A stretch of DNA of 64,000 nt, from positions 62,001 through 126,000 of the forward strand of contig JAYZAS010000001.1 of NCBI GenBank assembly GCA_036339585.1. The letters run 5' to 3'. The position numbers and the translations under genes are program-made. How positions within the stretch are numbered: position 1 is the stretch's first letter; each line of letters opens with the position of its first letter. The notes under the pieces were generated by a model. It made no database searches. It saw only the letters and a program-made list of their open reading frames with translations, and was not told the origin of the DNA. Below are positions 18,572 to 28,679 of the stretch, piece by piece. Source of the DNA: Pseudomonadota bacterium. Lineage in GTDB: Bacteria; Pseudomonadota; Alphaproteobacteria; UBA8366.

Positions 18572-19330
18572 ATGAAAAATTCTGAAGAAAGTATGGCACG
18601 ACTTGCAAAGCTATTAAAAAATAGTGAGCGAATTGTTTTTTTTACAGGTGCGGGCATCTCAACCGAGTCAGGCATCCCAGACTTTCGTTCAAAGGGGGGG
18701 CTCTGGGAAAAATTCAAACCGGTGATGTTCCAAGATTTCATTGAGAGTGCGGATTGCCGCAATGAATATTGGCGGCAGCGTTTCTTCCGGCATGATGACA
18801 TGATTAATGCCGAACCCAACCGTGGCCACAGAGCTGTTAGCAGTTTGATACAAAGGGGTAAAGCGTCAGCAGTCATTACCCAAAATACCGATGGCCTTCA
18901 TCAAAAATCCGGCGTGCCAGAGAAGGATATTATAGAACTTCACGGCAACTCTACTTACGCAACTTGCCTCAACTGCAATATTAGGCACGAACTAGAGTGG
19001 ATAAGAAAGATGTATTTAAAGGATGGATTAGCCCCAAATTGTCCGGACTGCGGCGGAATTATAAAAACAGCAACAGTCTCTTTTGGGCAGCCAATGCCAA
19101 AAGAAAAAATGCACGCAGCTCAAATAGAAACACTTGCTTGCGACCTCATGATAGCAGTTGGCTCTTCATTAAAAGTATTCCCAGCTGCCACGTTTCCCAT
19201 CACTGCCCGACAGAATGGCGCGCAACTAGTCATACTCAATCGAGATCCAACCGATTTCGATAAATATGCCAATTTGGTATTGAATGAAGAAATAGGTGCT
19301 ACCTTGGGTGACGTAGTAGGGGTGAACTAG
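18572..19330 (+). CDS. NAD-dependent protein deacylase, sirtuin family
   Basis: 252 aa. GAGISTESGIPDFRS (26-40), TQNTDGLH (103-110), the catalytic His124 (ELHG) and the zinc ligands Cys132, Cys135, Cys157 and Cys160 are all present. The enzyme removes acyl groups from lysine with NAD+ as co-substrate. The ATG at 18572 was chosen; ATG 18593 (MARLAKLL) is a realistic alternative since neither has a strong ribosome-binding site, and the TTG at 18539 is unlikely. Confidence 0.92.
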   Translation: MKNSEESMARLAKLLKNSERIVFFTGAGISTESGIPDFRSKGGLWEKFKPVMFQDFIESADCRNEYWRQRFFRHDDMINAEPNRGHRAVSSLIQRGKASAVITQNTDGLHQKSGVPEKDIIELHGNSTYATCLNCNIRHELEWIRKMYLKDGLAPNCPDCGGIIKTATVSFGQPMPKEKMHAAQIETLACDLMIAVGSSLKVFPAATFPITARQNGAQLVILNRDPTDFDKYANLVLNEEIGATLGDVVGVN

Positions 19331-19373
19331 TCCTCAGACAACGCACATAATGGCGGAAAACTAAGAATAGATC

Positions 19374-20375
19374 TCAATTTGAGGCGATAATCAAACCCCA
19401 TAAATATAAAAGTTTTTCAGTTGAATCTCGCCTATGTGATTGGAGTTTTATAGACACGTCATACTGTTCCTGAATTTCTATTGACCAGAGTGGATCAATT
19501 TTATTGGGAATCATAGAGTATCGAATATCAATAATGCGCGCGGGCATTGCCGGATCAACTGCCAAATAACCATTTGTAAGACGTTCAAATCGTCTAACAT
19601 CTTTTGCCTGCCGAGAATTCCTATTTAACCGAGGGAAGTCTCGAGCCAAGTTGAGCATACGAACTGACTCTCCATTTATAACAAAGCCTTCTGTACCGGC
19701 ACGAACAGCGTCCACAAAAAAGTGACCATTCGCCTCATAAATAACTTTCCAGACTAATATGTTCCCAAAACTTGGTTTAACGAGAAGTCTACTCGGTGAG
19801 TGACCTCGACCTTCAGCAATTTGATACCCGATATTGGTCACACGTTCGCGCTGCATTAAACCAACACTCAAATATACTGTCGCCCACACTAAAGCTGCCG
19901 CACTATATCTTTTTTGGCTACGGAACACCCCCAAGCAAAGAAGTAAGCAAACGGGGATTGTAAATAATGGATCAACTATTGACACTATGTTCAGCGCAAC
20001 GCGCTCGTCATTGAATGGCCACCACAACATTGTTCCGTACGAGGTAAATGAGTCCAAGCACCCATGAGTTCCAAAGCCAAGGGTACAAAAAATCCACGAT
20101 GCTCCGAAGGAGAATTGAGTTTTCTTTCGAAATAGAAAATGGAGAATGACAGCAATTAGAAGTCCGCCAATCGGAATAAAAATAATTGAGTGTGTAAATT
20201 GGCGGTGATATTCCAGAAACAGAAGGGGATCCGAAGAACTGCGTATCAACACATCCAAATCAGGCGCCATTCCGGCGATAAGGCCAAAACACCCGGCCCA
20301 AGTAATTGATCGACATTTAGATGTCAATAATTGCGGTGCACTTGCGCCTATGAGCCCTTGTGTAAGCGGATCCAT
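19374..20375 (-). CDS. DUF457-type membrane-bound metal-dependent hydrolase
   Basis: 333 aa. The N-terminal half holds several membrane segments and the family's His/Asp pattern: MAPDLDVL (residues about 35-42), HRQFTHS and GTHGCLDSFTSYGT. These residues are thought to bind metal. The C-terminal third is soluble and rich in beta structure. It resembles YdjM-type proteins, whose precise activity is not settled. The start MDPLTQGLIGA is typical of the family. It is convergent with the sirtuin gene and is followed upstream by glutathione reductase on the same strand. Confidence 0.82.
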   Translation of the reverse strand: MDPLTQGLIGASAPQLLTSKCRSITWAGCFGLIAGMAPDLDVLIRSSSDPLLFLEYHRQFTHSIIFIPIGGLLIAVILHFLFRKKTQFSFGASWIFCTLGFGTHGCLDSFTSYGTMLWWPFNDERVALNIVSIVDPLFTIPVCLLLCLGVFRSQKRYSAAALVWATVYLSVGLMQRERVTNIGYQIAEGRGHSPSRLLVKPSFGNILVWKVIYEANGHFFVDAVRAGTEGFVINGESVRMLNLARDFPRLNRNSRQAKDVRRFERLTNGYLAVDPAMPARIIDIRYSMIPNKIDPLWSIEIQEQYDVSIKLQSHRRDSTEKLLYLWGLIIASN

Positions 20376-20418
20376 CTAACATCTCTTTATTTTAGGGGAG
20401 TAGTCTGTGCCTGAAACT

Positions 20419-21789
20419 CTATTCTCTCTCTTCCCGCATCGTTACCAGCTCTTCTGCGCTAGTGGGGTGGATCCCGATCGTGGCATCAAATTGGGCCTTA
20501 GTGGCGCCAGCTTTGATGGCAACACCCACTCCTTGCATTATTTCACCAGCTTCCGGGCCAACCATATGAACTCCAACTACTCTATCTGAGCCATCATCAA
20601 CGATGATCTTCATAAATGATTTCTCATCCATCCCGGACAACGTATGCTTCATTGGAGTAAAACGAGAGGTATAGACGCGAATCTTTTGGAATTTATTTGT
20701 TGCCTCATCCTCGGTAAAACCAACTGTGCCAATATTCGGGTTACTGAAGACCGCTGTGGGGATATAGTCGTAGTCCATGGAAACGGGTTCTTTATCGAAG
20801 AGTAATTTTGATAGGGCCGTGCCCTCAGCCAATGCTACAGGTGTCAAGGCTACTCTGTCTATTACATCTCCTAACGCGTAAATTGAATCAATAGAAGTCT
20901 TAAAGTCATCGTCAACCACTATTGCCCCGCTTTGTGAGAGCTCAACACCAACCTCTTCAAGCCCCATCCCACGACTAAGCGGCTTGCGACCGGTACAGTA
21001 CATAACCATTTGTGTTTTAATTTTCTCTCCAGATTTTACCTGGGCGTGCAGGCCAGAACCGTGCCTTTCTATCGAAAGAATATCTTCGTTAAAGCGGAGA
21101 TCAATGCCTTTTTTCACCATCTCTAATGCCAGATGCTGCCGCACCTCTTCGTCGAAACCGCGTAAAAACATAGGCCCGCGATAAAGTTGGATAACATCGG
21201 CACCGAGACCATGCATAATACCCGCGAACTCAACAGCAATATATCCACCTCCTACGATAACAATATTCTTTGGAAATGATTCGTTGTGAAACATTTCATT
21301 TGATGTGATGACATGCTCATTACCAGGGAAGCTTGGTACGGAAGGCCACCCACCAGTGGCTATTACGATGAACTTAGAACTGAACTCCTGACTTCCAACA
21401 CGTACCCGGTGCGGATCAACAACAATAGCCCTGTCAAAAAATGTGTCACAGCCAGCATTTTGCAGAAGTTTTCCGTAAATACCATTAAGCCGTGTTATCT
21501 CACTATCTTTATTTTCCCGCAGCGTCGGCCAATCAAAACCGGGCTTATCCACGTACCAGCCAAAACCTTTCGCAGCTTTTACATCTTCAGAAAAATGAGA
21601 GGCATAGGTAAATAACTTCTTCGGCACACACCCAACATTTACACAAGTACCCCCCCAATAATTCTCTTCGGCAATGCCGACACGAGCTCCTTTTTGTGCG
21701 GAAAATCTGGCACAGCGCACACCGCCAGAGCCACCGCCTATCACAAATAAATCATAGTCAAATTCGGAGCATGCTATTTCTTTCATCAT
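20419..21789 (-). CDS. gor: Glutathione-disulfide reductase
   Basis: 456 aa flavoprotein disulfide reductase. FVIGGGSGGVRCAR is the FAD-binding loop, GGTCVNVGCVPKK the redox-active Cys pair, and IGIHPTSAEE near the C-terminus carries the catalytic His-Glu. GGGYIAVEFAG marks the NADPH domain. These fit glutathione reductase rather than lipoamide or mercuric reductase. Start at ATG 21789; a GTG at 21798 and a second ATG at 21786 are also in frame. Keeps cytoplasmic glutathione reduced. Confidence 0.93.
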   Translation of the reverse strand: MMKEIACSEFDYDLFVIGGGSGGVRCARFSAQKGARVGIAEENYWGGTCVNVGCVPKKLFTYASHFSEDVKAAKGFGWYVDKPGFDWPTLRENKDSEITRLNGIYGKLLQNAGCDTFFDRAIVVDPHRVRVGSQEFSSKFIVIATGGWPSVPSFPGNEHVITSNEMFHNESFPKNIVIVGGGYIAVEFAGIMHGLGADVIQLYRGPMFLRGFDEEVRQHLALEMVKKGIDLRFNEDILSIERHGSGLHAQVKSGEKIKTQMVMYCTGRKPLSRGMGLEEVGVELSQSGAIVVDDDFKTSIDSIYALGDVIDRVALTPVALAEGTALSKLLFDKEPVSMDYDYIPTAVFSNPNIGTVGFTEDEATNKFQKIRVYTSRFTPMKHTLSGMDEKSFMKIIVDDGSDRVVGVHMVGPEAGEIMQGVGVAIKAGATKAQFDATIGIHPTSAEELVTMREERE

Positions 21790-21926
21790 GTGAGACACTT
21801 TCCACTAAAATCCATCCTGAGTTTTTGTATCAAAGATCTATTTTTATGACGGTGTTTCATGGAAAGCCGAATGGCTGCCATAACCCCTGCTTTAGATTCT
21901 ACAACATTTAGTCATGGCTGCATTCA

Positions 21927-23384
21927 TTATGTTTCTATGCCACCCATACAAATATATTTTACCTCAAGATACTCTTCTATTCCTTGGTAAGATCCTTCAC
22001 GGCCAATACCGGATTCTTTCATTCCCCCAAAAGGTGCCACCTCAGTTGATATGACACCAGCATTCACCCCCACTAGGCCGAATTCTAAACCCTCTGAGAC
22101 GCGCCAAATGCGCCCAACGTCCCGGCTATAAAAATAGCCGGCTAAACCAAATTCAGTGTCGTTGGCCATTTCAATCGCTTGAGGCTCATTTTTAAAACGG
22201 AATAATGGCGCTACTGGCCCGAAAGTTTCCTCATGAGCAATACGCATTTCAGGTGTAACATCTGCTAATACTGTTGGCTCGTAAAATGTGCCGCCAAGCG
22301 CATGACGCTTACCTCCCGTTATTACTCGAGCACCCCTAGTCACGGCATCTTGAACATGTTCTTCAACCTTTTCCACAGCCGCCATATCAATCATTGGTCC
22401 CTGACTGACACCGTCTTCTGCACCATTTCCAACTTTCATTCCACTAACGGCTTGCGTCAATTTTGCAGCAAACTCATCGTAAACCTCGTCTTGGACCAAA
22501 ATCCTATTGGCACAAACACAGGTTTGTCCGGTATTCCGGAACTTCGATGCCATCGCGCCGTCAACAGCCGCGTCTAAGTCTGCGTCATCAAATACAATGA
22601 ATGGGGCGTTACCACCTAGTTCCAAACTAATCTTTTTAACTGTACTGGCTGACTGTTCCATAAGCAGTTTGCCAATTTCTGTGGAACCCGTGAAAGTCAA
22701 CTTACGGACTATCTTGCTATGGGTCAGTTCTTTCCCCATCTCAGTAGATGAACCGGTTATAACGCTAAACACGCCCTTCGGAATGCCTGCACGCGCCCCT
22801 AATTCAGCCATGGCCAGGGCAGAGAATGGGGTTTGAGATGCTGGACGAGCAACCATAGTACAACCGGCAGCGAGAGCTGGCCCAACTTTCCGGGCAATCA
22901 TAGCATTAGGAAAATTCCAGGGCGTTATAGCCGCACAAACACCGATGGGTTCTTTTGACACCACAATCCGCCAATCATTGTTGGGTTGTGGTATTGTGTC
23001 ACCGTACGTTCGCTTACCCTCCTCCGCAAACCAGTCAATAAAAGCGGCCCCATACAAAACTTCGCCTCTGGCTTCCGGAAGAGGTTTTCCTTGTTCGGAG
23101 GTCATCAGCAGGGCCAGATCTTCTTGATGTTGAAGCATCAGTTCGTACCATCTGCGTAATATCGCACCCCGCTCTTTCGCTGTAAGAGCACGCCAGGCAG
23201 GATAGGCATCGCTTGCAAATTGCACTGCGCGCCGTGTCTCATCTGCACCCATTTTAGGCACGGACCCCAACCTTTGATTGGTGGCAGGATTATTTACATC
23301 AAATGTTACCCCACTATCAGCATCCACCCACTCGCCATTAATATAGCATTGCTCACGAAAAAGCCCCTTGTCCTTCAGCTGCAT
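21927..23384 (-). CDS. gabD: Succinate-semialdehyde dehydrogenase (GabD-type aldehyde dehydrogenase)
   Basis: 485 aa. Oxidises succinate semialdehyde to succinate. ITPWNFPNAM, FTGSTEIGK, LELGGNAPFIVFDDADLD and GQTCVCANR (catalytic Cys in the GQTC motif, with the double-Cys pattern of GabD) are all as expected. The coenzyme-site motif reads MVARPASQTP, with Arg in place of the Lys of E. coli GabD; this may affect NADP versus NAD preference. AGGAG lies 8 nt before the ATG. No gabT or gab regulator is adjacent. Confidence 0.92.
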   Translation of the reverse strand: MQLKDKGLFREQCYINGEWVDADSGVTFDVNNPATNQRLGSVPKMGADETRRAVQFASDAYPAWRALTAKERGAILRRWYELMLQHQEDLALLMTSEQGKPLPEARGEVLYGAAFIDWFAEEGKRTYGDTIPQPNNDWRIVVSKEPIGVCAAITPWNFPNAMIARKVGPALAAGCTMVARPASQTPFSALAMAELGARAGIPKGVFSVITGSSTEMGKELTHSKIVRKLTFTGSTEIGKLLMEQSASTVKKISLELGGNAPFIVFDDADLDAAVDGAMASKFRNTGQTCVCANRILVQDEVYDEFAAKLTQAVSGMKVGNGAEDGVSQGPMIDMAAVEKVEEHVQDAVTRGARVITGGKRHALGGTFYEPTVLADVTPEMRIAHEETFGPVAPLFRFKNEPQAIEMANDTEFGLAGYFYSRDVGRIWRVSEGLEFGLVGVNAGVISTEVAPFGGMKESGIGREGSYQGIEEYLEVKYICMGGIET

Positions 23385-23803
23385 ACCATACTCTCCTACC
23401 CATATTAATCTTGATCAGGTTGCTGCAGTATAAGAGTCAAGTACGAGCCTCGGAAGAGATAAAAATTATCTTTTATTAGCGTGTAAACAACTTAAACGTA
23501 TGGCAATGCCACTGGCTACAAATGCGTTATTATCGGTTCACAACGGGTAATTCTTTATCGTTATAAATTTTATTTGAACCGTTCTGATATCCTATTTTTC
23601 GTAAACCTTACAGGAGGGTAAATCGTTTTGTGAGCGATATTTTTCTTGCCGGCGTGTAAGGAACGAAAATATGACTGTAGCGTATCAAAATTTTAGAAGG
23701 ATCAAAGGTTAGAACTTGATAATCTCTTTTCAATGTGGACGATTGATCTGCCAAGGTATAACCCGGAAAAGCCATTCCACATAAATCGTTTTGGAAAAAT
23801 ATA
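23385..23803. other. Intergenic region with a spaced inverted repeat
   Basis: About 420 bp between divergent genes. CGGTTCA (23534-23540) is matched by TGAACCG (23575-23581), a 7-bp inverted repeat with a 34-nt AT-rich centre that could be an operator. No gene is seen. Confidence 0.35.
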
Positions 23804-24715
23804 ATGAAATTCAGCATCAGTTTGACTTCAGGCACCGATGAACCAGTATCAGCCGCTGCAATACAGGCCTTCGCAAAAAGCACTGAAGCACTTGGATTCC
23901 ACGGTATTTATGTCACCGATCACTTCTATCACAATTATCCTAATTTTCATTCCGTCAGCGCCGCAGCAGTATTATGCGCTGCCACGAAACACCTACAAAT
24001 TGGGTTTTCTGCTTATCAGGTTCCATTGCGTCACCCCATAGTGGTTGCAAAAGAATTTGCCATGCTGGATGCATTATCTGAAGGCCGTTTAGTCACAGCC
24101 TTTGCTACAGGTTCTTATGAAAAGGAGTTTGAAGCTCTGGGCATTCCATTCAACCAACGAGGTAAAATGCTGGATGAGGGAATTCGTGCCATAAGGCAGC
24201 TCTGGGAAAATGACGTGGTATCTTTTTGGGGAGATTTCTGGTCATTTGAAAACGTCAGCGTTACGCCTAAGCCGGTCCAAAAGCCAAGGATGCCAATTTG
24301 GATTGCAAGTTGGAGCGGCGGTGGTCGGCCAGCAGCTAGAGTTGCAGAATTTGGAGACGGCTGGCAAGCATCAGGGCTGCACACCCCTATTGAACAATTA
24401 TCTACTGGGTGGTCCCACATAATGGCTGAATGCGAGCGAATTAAACGCGATCCTGCTACTATAAAACGCGCTTACGTAAATACGGTAGTTCACTTTGGTT
24501 CTTCTCCAGAATCCGCCTGGAAAGATTTTATTAGTCAATCCAATAAAAATAGTAAACGCCACCGTGAATTGTGTCTAATGGGCAATGAAGAGCAAATCTG
24601 TACAGGAATAGACGAATTGCAAGGGTCAGGTATGGAGGAAATTTCCTTCTTACTTGGCGTAGGTGAAGCGGACAAGGCTGGTATTATAGCGGCGGACATT
24701 ATTCCAAAATTCTAA
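23804..24715 (+). CDS. LLM-class flavin-dependent oxidoreductase (luciferase-like)
   Basis: 303 aa single TIM barrel. YVTDHFYHNYPNF near 35-48, GFSAYQVPLRHP near 87-98 and a PVQKPRMPIWIAS segment are typical of the F420/FMN luciferase-like monooxygenase and reductase group. The family oxidises or reduces diverse small molecules; whether this one uses FMN or F420 cannot be told here. No other F420 gene is in the window, which mildly favours FMN. Single gene, convergent with the helicase. Confidence 0.85.
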   Translation: MKFSISLTSGTDEPVSAAAIQAFAKSTEALGFHGIYVTDHFYHNYPNFHSVSAAAVLCAATKHLQIGFSAYQVPLRHPIVVAKEFAMLDALSEGRLVTAFATGSYEKEFEALGIPFNQRGKMLDEGIRAIRQLWENDVVSFWGDFWSFENVSVTPKPVQKPRMPIWIASWSGGGRPAARVAEFGDGWQASGLHTPIEQLSTGWSHIMAECERIKRDPATIKRAYVNTVVHFGSSPESAWKDFISQSNKNSKRHRELCLMGNEEQICTGIDELQGSGMEEISFLLGVGEADKAGIIAADIIPKF

Positions 24716-24835
24716 ACTCGGAGAAACCATTTTCAGCAGACAACGCTCTCAAAATTTAGATTATTGAGCGCCAATAAAACTTGGGAACCTCTTTAACAAA
24801 GGATTTCCCTGCTACCGTGGTATTGCAAGCTTTGT

Positions 24836-26671
24836 TTATTTTTTGGAAAGATGGTCAGCGGCGTTGAAATACGGCAGATTATCTTTTGAAGAACATCCCA
24901 TTACTGCAAGACGTTCAGCAACTTTCAATGCTTTCTGGTATTTGCGTTCACTTTCAACCACCGAGTGTGTCTCAAACACCTCACCACAAAGAGAAATACC
25001 GTAGTGAGCCTGGAGGGTTCTAATTTCCTTCCCGGCTAACATACCATCAGCAATTAGAGATAGCTCAAAGTTTTCTTGCTTTTTGAGCTGCAATTTATTT
25101 TCAACAAGGTAGCCTCTAATGTTAGCTTCCACCTCCAATGCGACGTCCCAAAAGTGCGACTCCGAATTGGTTGCTTCGCCAGAAACCTCTCCAAAAGCCT
25201 TGCAGAATGACAGAAAAATTTGCTCCTTAGCATTAGCTGTTTTCCAGGCCGTGCCTCCAAGACTGGCCCAAACCGACAAGTCCATTTCCTCATAGACTTT
25301 AGCCACACGATCAAAAAACAACCGGTGAAGACCTATTTCATTAAGTGTGCTGTCAAGATTTTGTTCTTTATGAATATCGATAGCTGCATATGACCCACAA
25401 ACCGGACAGGTGTCATCACTGTAAGTATTCTTTTTATAAATATGGGAACAGCGAAATTTGCTTGGTAATTGGTTCTCACAGAGCATGAAGGTATCGTCAC
25501 TGTCTTCACCATGCTGCTGCTGACCAATCCAATTAAACCGGTTCATGTACTGCATGTATGAACGTCGGTGGCTCCACAAACTCCACTGCAATTTCTCAAC
25601 TGGACCAAACGTGCTCCAATTTGAGCTAACATCAATGACTACGCATTTTTCTTTACCAGGTGCCGACCGCAAACCCCGTCCAACTGACTGCCCCCACAAG
25701 ACCTTCGATAATGTTGGTCGCATATGAACGATAATATTACATTGTGGATTGTCCCAACCCTCCGCCAAAACCCCAACCGAAACCATTGCCTCGATCTCGC
25801 CCATTTCATGACTCTTCAGAAGCTTCATGCGTTCACCAATAGGGGTTTGTGCAGTCACAAGAGCTGTTTCGATACCAAATAGCCGGATACTCTCAACCGT
25901 AGCCTCAGCCACCGTTACATCAGGACAAAACCATGCTGAGATTGGCTTTGGCGATACGTTTTCCCGCTCTTCTCGGTAAATAGTAAGCGCATAATCAATC
26001 ATTGAAGACTTAACAATTGCCGGCGCAAGTTTAGAAACTGGAAAATCGCCAGAGCTGATATCGATCCCGGTAAGATCAAGGTCATGAATAAAGTGTGGAC
26101 GATAAGTAGGCGGAACCAGAATACCTTCCTCAATCAATGTTTCGATGTCTGCGCAATCAATTATAGTATCAAATGCCAAATGTAATTGATCCCGTTGATC
26201 CCCAGTACGACGCTCCGGAGATGCCGTCAGCCCCATGAAACAAGCCTCTTTCTTTCCTCGCTTCTCGAAGTCATCGATAATCCGCTTGTAACCCTTACCG
26301 TTCGGAGAAACGCGATGGGCCTCATCAACAATGATTAAATCCGCCTTAGGTATTGCATCCTCAAGCACGTCTTTTGCTCGCATATTAGTAGAGAGGAGAA
26401 TTTCATAACCATCAAAAGCCGGCCCTTCATCGGATACCGATAGCTTCTTTACCCGATGTTTCTTGCTGAGAGCTTTTTCTAATTGCTCCAACAAAACTAG
26501 GCGGTGGCATAAAACAATAATGTTCTTGCCTTTATAGAACCTCTCTACAATCTCGCTGGCGAGTACAGTTTTGCCCGCACCGGTGGGCGCTTTTAGAATA
26601 AAGCGGCGATGCTGGCGTATTATCACCGGAAACTGATCGATGATCTCTTTTTGCCAATTTCTAAGTTGCAT
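24836..26671 (-). CDS. DEAD/DEAH-box superfamily 2 helicase with C-terminal accessory domain
   Basis: 611 aa. Helicase motifs are complete: APTGAGKT (Walker A, about 28-35), VDEAH (motif II), GLTASPERR (motif III region) and QSVGRGLRS (motif VI), giving an SSL2/RecQ-like core. After residue 400 there is a CSHIY...CPVCG pattern (about 407-424) that may bind zinc, then an alpha-helical C-terminal region I cannot assign. The protein resembles the helicase subunit of type I/III restriction or Rad25-like enzymes, but no nuclease or methyltransferase gene is adjacent. The likely role is DNA repair or nucleic-acid remodelling. Confidence 0.85.
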   Translation of the reverse strand: MQLRNWQKEIIDQFPVIIRQHRRFILKAPTGAGKTVLASEIVERFYKGKNIIVLCHRLVLLEQLEKALSKKHRVKKLSVSDEGPAFDGYEILLSTNMRAKDVLEDAIPKADLIIVDEAHRVSPNGKGYKRIIDDFEKRGKKEACFMGLTASPERRTGDQRDQLHLAFDTIIDCADIETLIEEGILVPPTYRPHFIHDLDLTGIDISSGDFPVSKLAPAIVKSSMIDYALTIYREERENVSPKPISAWFCPDVTVAEATVESIRLFGIETALVTAQTPIGERMKLLKSHEMGEIEAMVSVGVLAEGWDNPQCNIIVHMRPTLSKVLWGQSVGRGLRSAPGKEKCVVIDVSSNWSTFGPVEKLQWSLWSHRRSYMQYMNRFNWIGQQQHGEDSDDTFMLCENQLPSKFRCSHIYKKNTYSDDTCPVCGSYAAIDIHKEQNLDSTLNEIGLHRLFFDRVAKVYEEMDLSVWASLGGTAWKTANAKEQIFLSFCKAFGEVSGEATNSESHFWDVALEVEANIRGYLVENKLQLKKQENFELSLIADGMLAGKEIRTLQAHYGISLCGEVFETHSVVESERKYQKALKVAERLAVMGCSSKDNLPYFNAADHLSKK

Positions 26672-26925
26672 TGAAGTCCGTTCACAAATTTACAGGTATA
26701 AGCTTTGCACCAAAAGTAAAACAGAAACGCTTTTATACAGGTTCAATATTTAATAGCAATTACATGTATAGGCTAAACTTTATTATCTAATACCAATTAG
26801 ACCGCACGTCTAGAATTAGAACCCGCCCCGTAGCCAATTGTCGCCGTGTCCAGAATCAATGAGAAAAGAAAACAGTTCAAGCCGCATTTGGATTTGTAAT
26901 GTCATCTTTGTTGTACAGCCAAGTA

Positions 26926-27927
26926 TTAAAGTCCTATATCCTGATCCAACTTGAGAATATCAACAACCGAAAAAATCAGGTTCATTTCTTTCAATAGAGC
27001 CTTTGCATCATCAATGAAATCTTCGCGTTTAAAAATAGAGCCCGCCTCAAATAAATCTTTGTTGCTTGGGATGGTAATTAATAGTGTTTTCTCATAAAAA
27101 CTACATTGAACTCCTTTTCCCTTAAAAATGTCATTTAAATCCAAGAGGCGCTCCATAAAGGAGGTGGTTAACAAATATCGAGCCTCGACTTGATCATTTG
27201 TGAAAACCTCGAAAATCTTTTCAAATTTGGGATCCTCTAGACCTGCTTTCTCTAACGAGGTTCCAAACTTTGATTTAAAAAAATTTCCCACTAAGCCCCG
27301 ATCTCGCAAAACTATAGTATGTCCTTCGAATGATTTTTTAACGGACAGACTGATGACCACACCATCGAAAATTGTTTTATAGGACCGCGTCTTACTAGTC
27401 CGTTGTCTGACCTCCAACTCCGTCTCAAAAAATTCAATATTAACCCCTTTGTAAGTGCCGGTCGTCAAATCCTCACTAGTTTCTCGATCATAACTGGGAG
27501 TGATCTGAGAGCTTGCAAATCTTTCCATTTGATTGCCAGGCTCCGCATCAAAACTATATTCGCCGAGGAAAGAGATAATACGCGGGAATATCTCCTGCTT
27601 GATAGAACCTTTGTAGGTTCCAATTGAGGAATAAACGAAACCCACAACCGCAAAGATGAAAAAAAGAACCCCCCAAAAATAAATTTCACTCCAGAAAGAA
27701 TCCGGATCGGTATCAAGTACCTCAAAAACACAAATAAAAGAGAGGACTAAAGAAATTGGTACTCCAAGGATGGAAAGCACCAATCTTTTTTTAAATTTTT
27801 TTACCGCTTCCTGCCTGCGACTTTCAAAATCGTTAACAAGTGGTTTAAGGTGTTCATCGTAGTGACTTCCAAAACCAACTTCGTAGGGTTCTGTTTCTAT
27901 AAATGACGTTTCCTCATTTTCAACCAT
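26926..27927 (-). CDS. DUF3137 family membrane protein
   Basis: 333 aa. Two membrane segments close together at about 48-68 and 83-104 are followed by a long soluble domain. The YDRETSEDLTTGTYKGVNIEFFE region (split here: YDRETSEDL, then TGTYKGVNIEFFE) and GHTIVLRDRG match DUF3137. Function is unknown in the family. It follows the helicase gene by about 250 nt on the same strand, so a shared transcript is possible but unproven. Confidence 0.8.
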   Translation of the reverse strand: MVENEETSFIETEPYEVGFGSHYDEHLKPLVNDFESRRQEAVKKFKKRLVLSILGVPISLVLSFICVFEVLDTDPDSFWSEIYFWGVLFFIFAVVGFVYSSIGTYKGSIKQEIFPRIISFLGEYSFDAEPGNQMERFASSQITPSYDRETSEDLTTGTYKGVNIEFFETELEVRQRTSKTRSYKTIFDGVVISLSVKKSFEGHTIVLRDRGLVGNFFKSKFGTSLEKAGLEDPKFEKIFEVFTNDQVEARYLLTTSFMERLLDLNDIFKGKGVQCSFYEKTLLITIPSNKDLFEAGSIFKREDFIDDAKALLKEMNLIFSVVDILKLDQDIGL

Positions 27928-28009
27928 TCTTTTGCCCCGCTTTTAAAATTAGTTATGCTGTTATTATCTGTTTCTCAAAATTTTTAGGTGAAGTTAGCAA
28001 ACACAAAAG

Positions 28010-28312
28010 TCAGATGACCACATCAAAACCCTCGAAAACTGGATGCCCGATATACAAATCACTATTCTTTCCCGCGTTCTTATGTGCTTGTCTAAATGCT
28101 TCAGACTTTGTCCAGTTTAAGAAATCGGCTTTTGATGACCATGTGCTATGCGAGGCGTAAAGCGTAGAAGTATCTTGTTTCTCTCCTCTCACAAGATGGA
28201 AATCCAAAAATCCCGGCACTTGCTCCAAGTGCGTCTCCCGGTCTTGCCATAGTTTTTCAAATTCGGCTTCCCGCCCCGGAACGATACTAAACCTATTCAT
28301 CGCTATATACAT
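28010..28312 (-). CDS. Antibiotic biosynthesis monooxygenase-fold protein (haem-degrading HmoA-like)
   Basis: 100 aa ferredoxin-like ABM domain. MNRFSIVPGREAEFEKLWQ and the central VPGFLDFHLVRG segment, with a terminal FLNWTKSEAFRQAHK helix, are characteristic of the IsdG/HmoA group. These small dimers degrade haem or act as small-molecule monooxygenases. ATG 28312 has AAGGTG just upstream; the frame is open for 30 more codons without a good start. Stand-alone gene. Confidence 0.8.
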   Translation of the reverse strand: MYIAMNRFSIVPGREAEFEKLWQDRETHLEQVPGFLDFHLVRGEKQDTSTLYASHSTWSSKADFLNWTKSEAFRQAHKNAGKNSDLYIGHPVFEGFDVVI

Positions 28313-28679
28313 GTTCACCTTACACAAATTAATAATCCGAATGATCGCTTTTAATTGTCTGAAACATTGTAAAGGATGGAGCCATCTATCAACAAGGCAC
28401 ACGCAGCATTTTGAAACAAAATCATAAACCTAGCCGTAAATGAGATCTCATTTCAACACCGCATAAGACCACCTTAGATCTGTAACACTATATTAAATCG
28501 GTTTATCGTCTTTTCTGTAGACCTAGATGCTACCGATGTTTTCTATTTGAGACGTTAAGTTGATTCTTTGCACTTCAATTAAATATGGGAACGCGTGCGG
28601 GCATTTTGTCGCACAGACTTTCAAACTAGACATGCAATCCCGATATCTCAAATAATCACCAATCGCTTGAGGTATAGTT
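28313..28679. other. Intergenic region, no gene seen
   Basis: About 370 bp between divergent genes. Contains an AT-rich stretch that could carry both promoters; no RNA gene or repeat is evident. Confidence 0.5.

Noticed and set aside
21927-23384. Arg instead of Lys in the coenzyme motif of the succinate-semialdehyde dehydrogenase
   Set aside because: I recall Arg at this site in other bacterial GabD-like proteins, so it is probably a normal variant; kept only as a note.
23608-23883. 91-codon minus-strand frame before the LLM gene
   Set aside because: It overlaps the start of the LLM gene and has no recognisable composition or ribosome-binding site.
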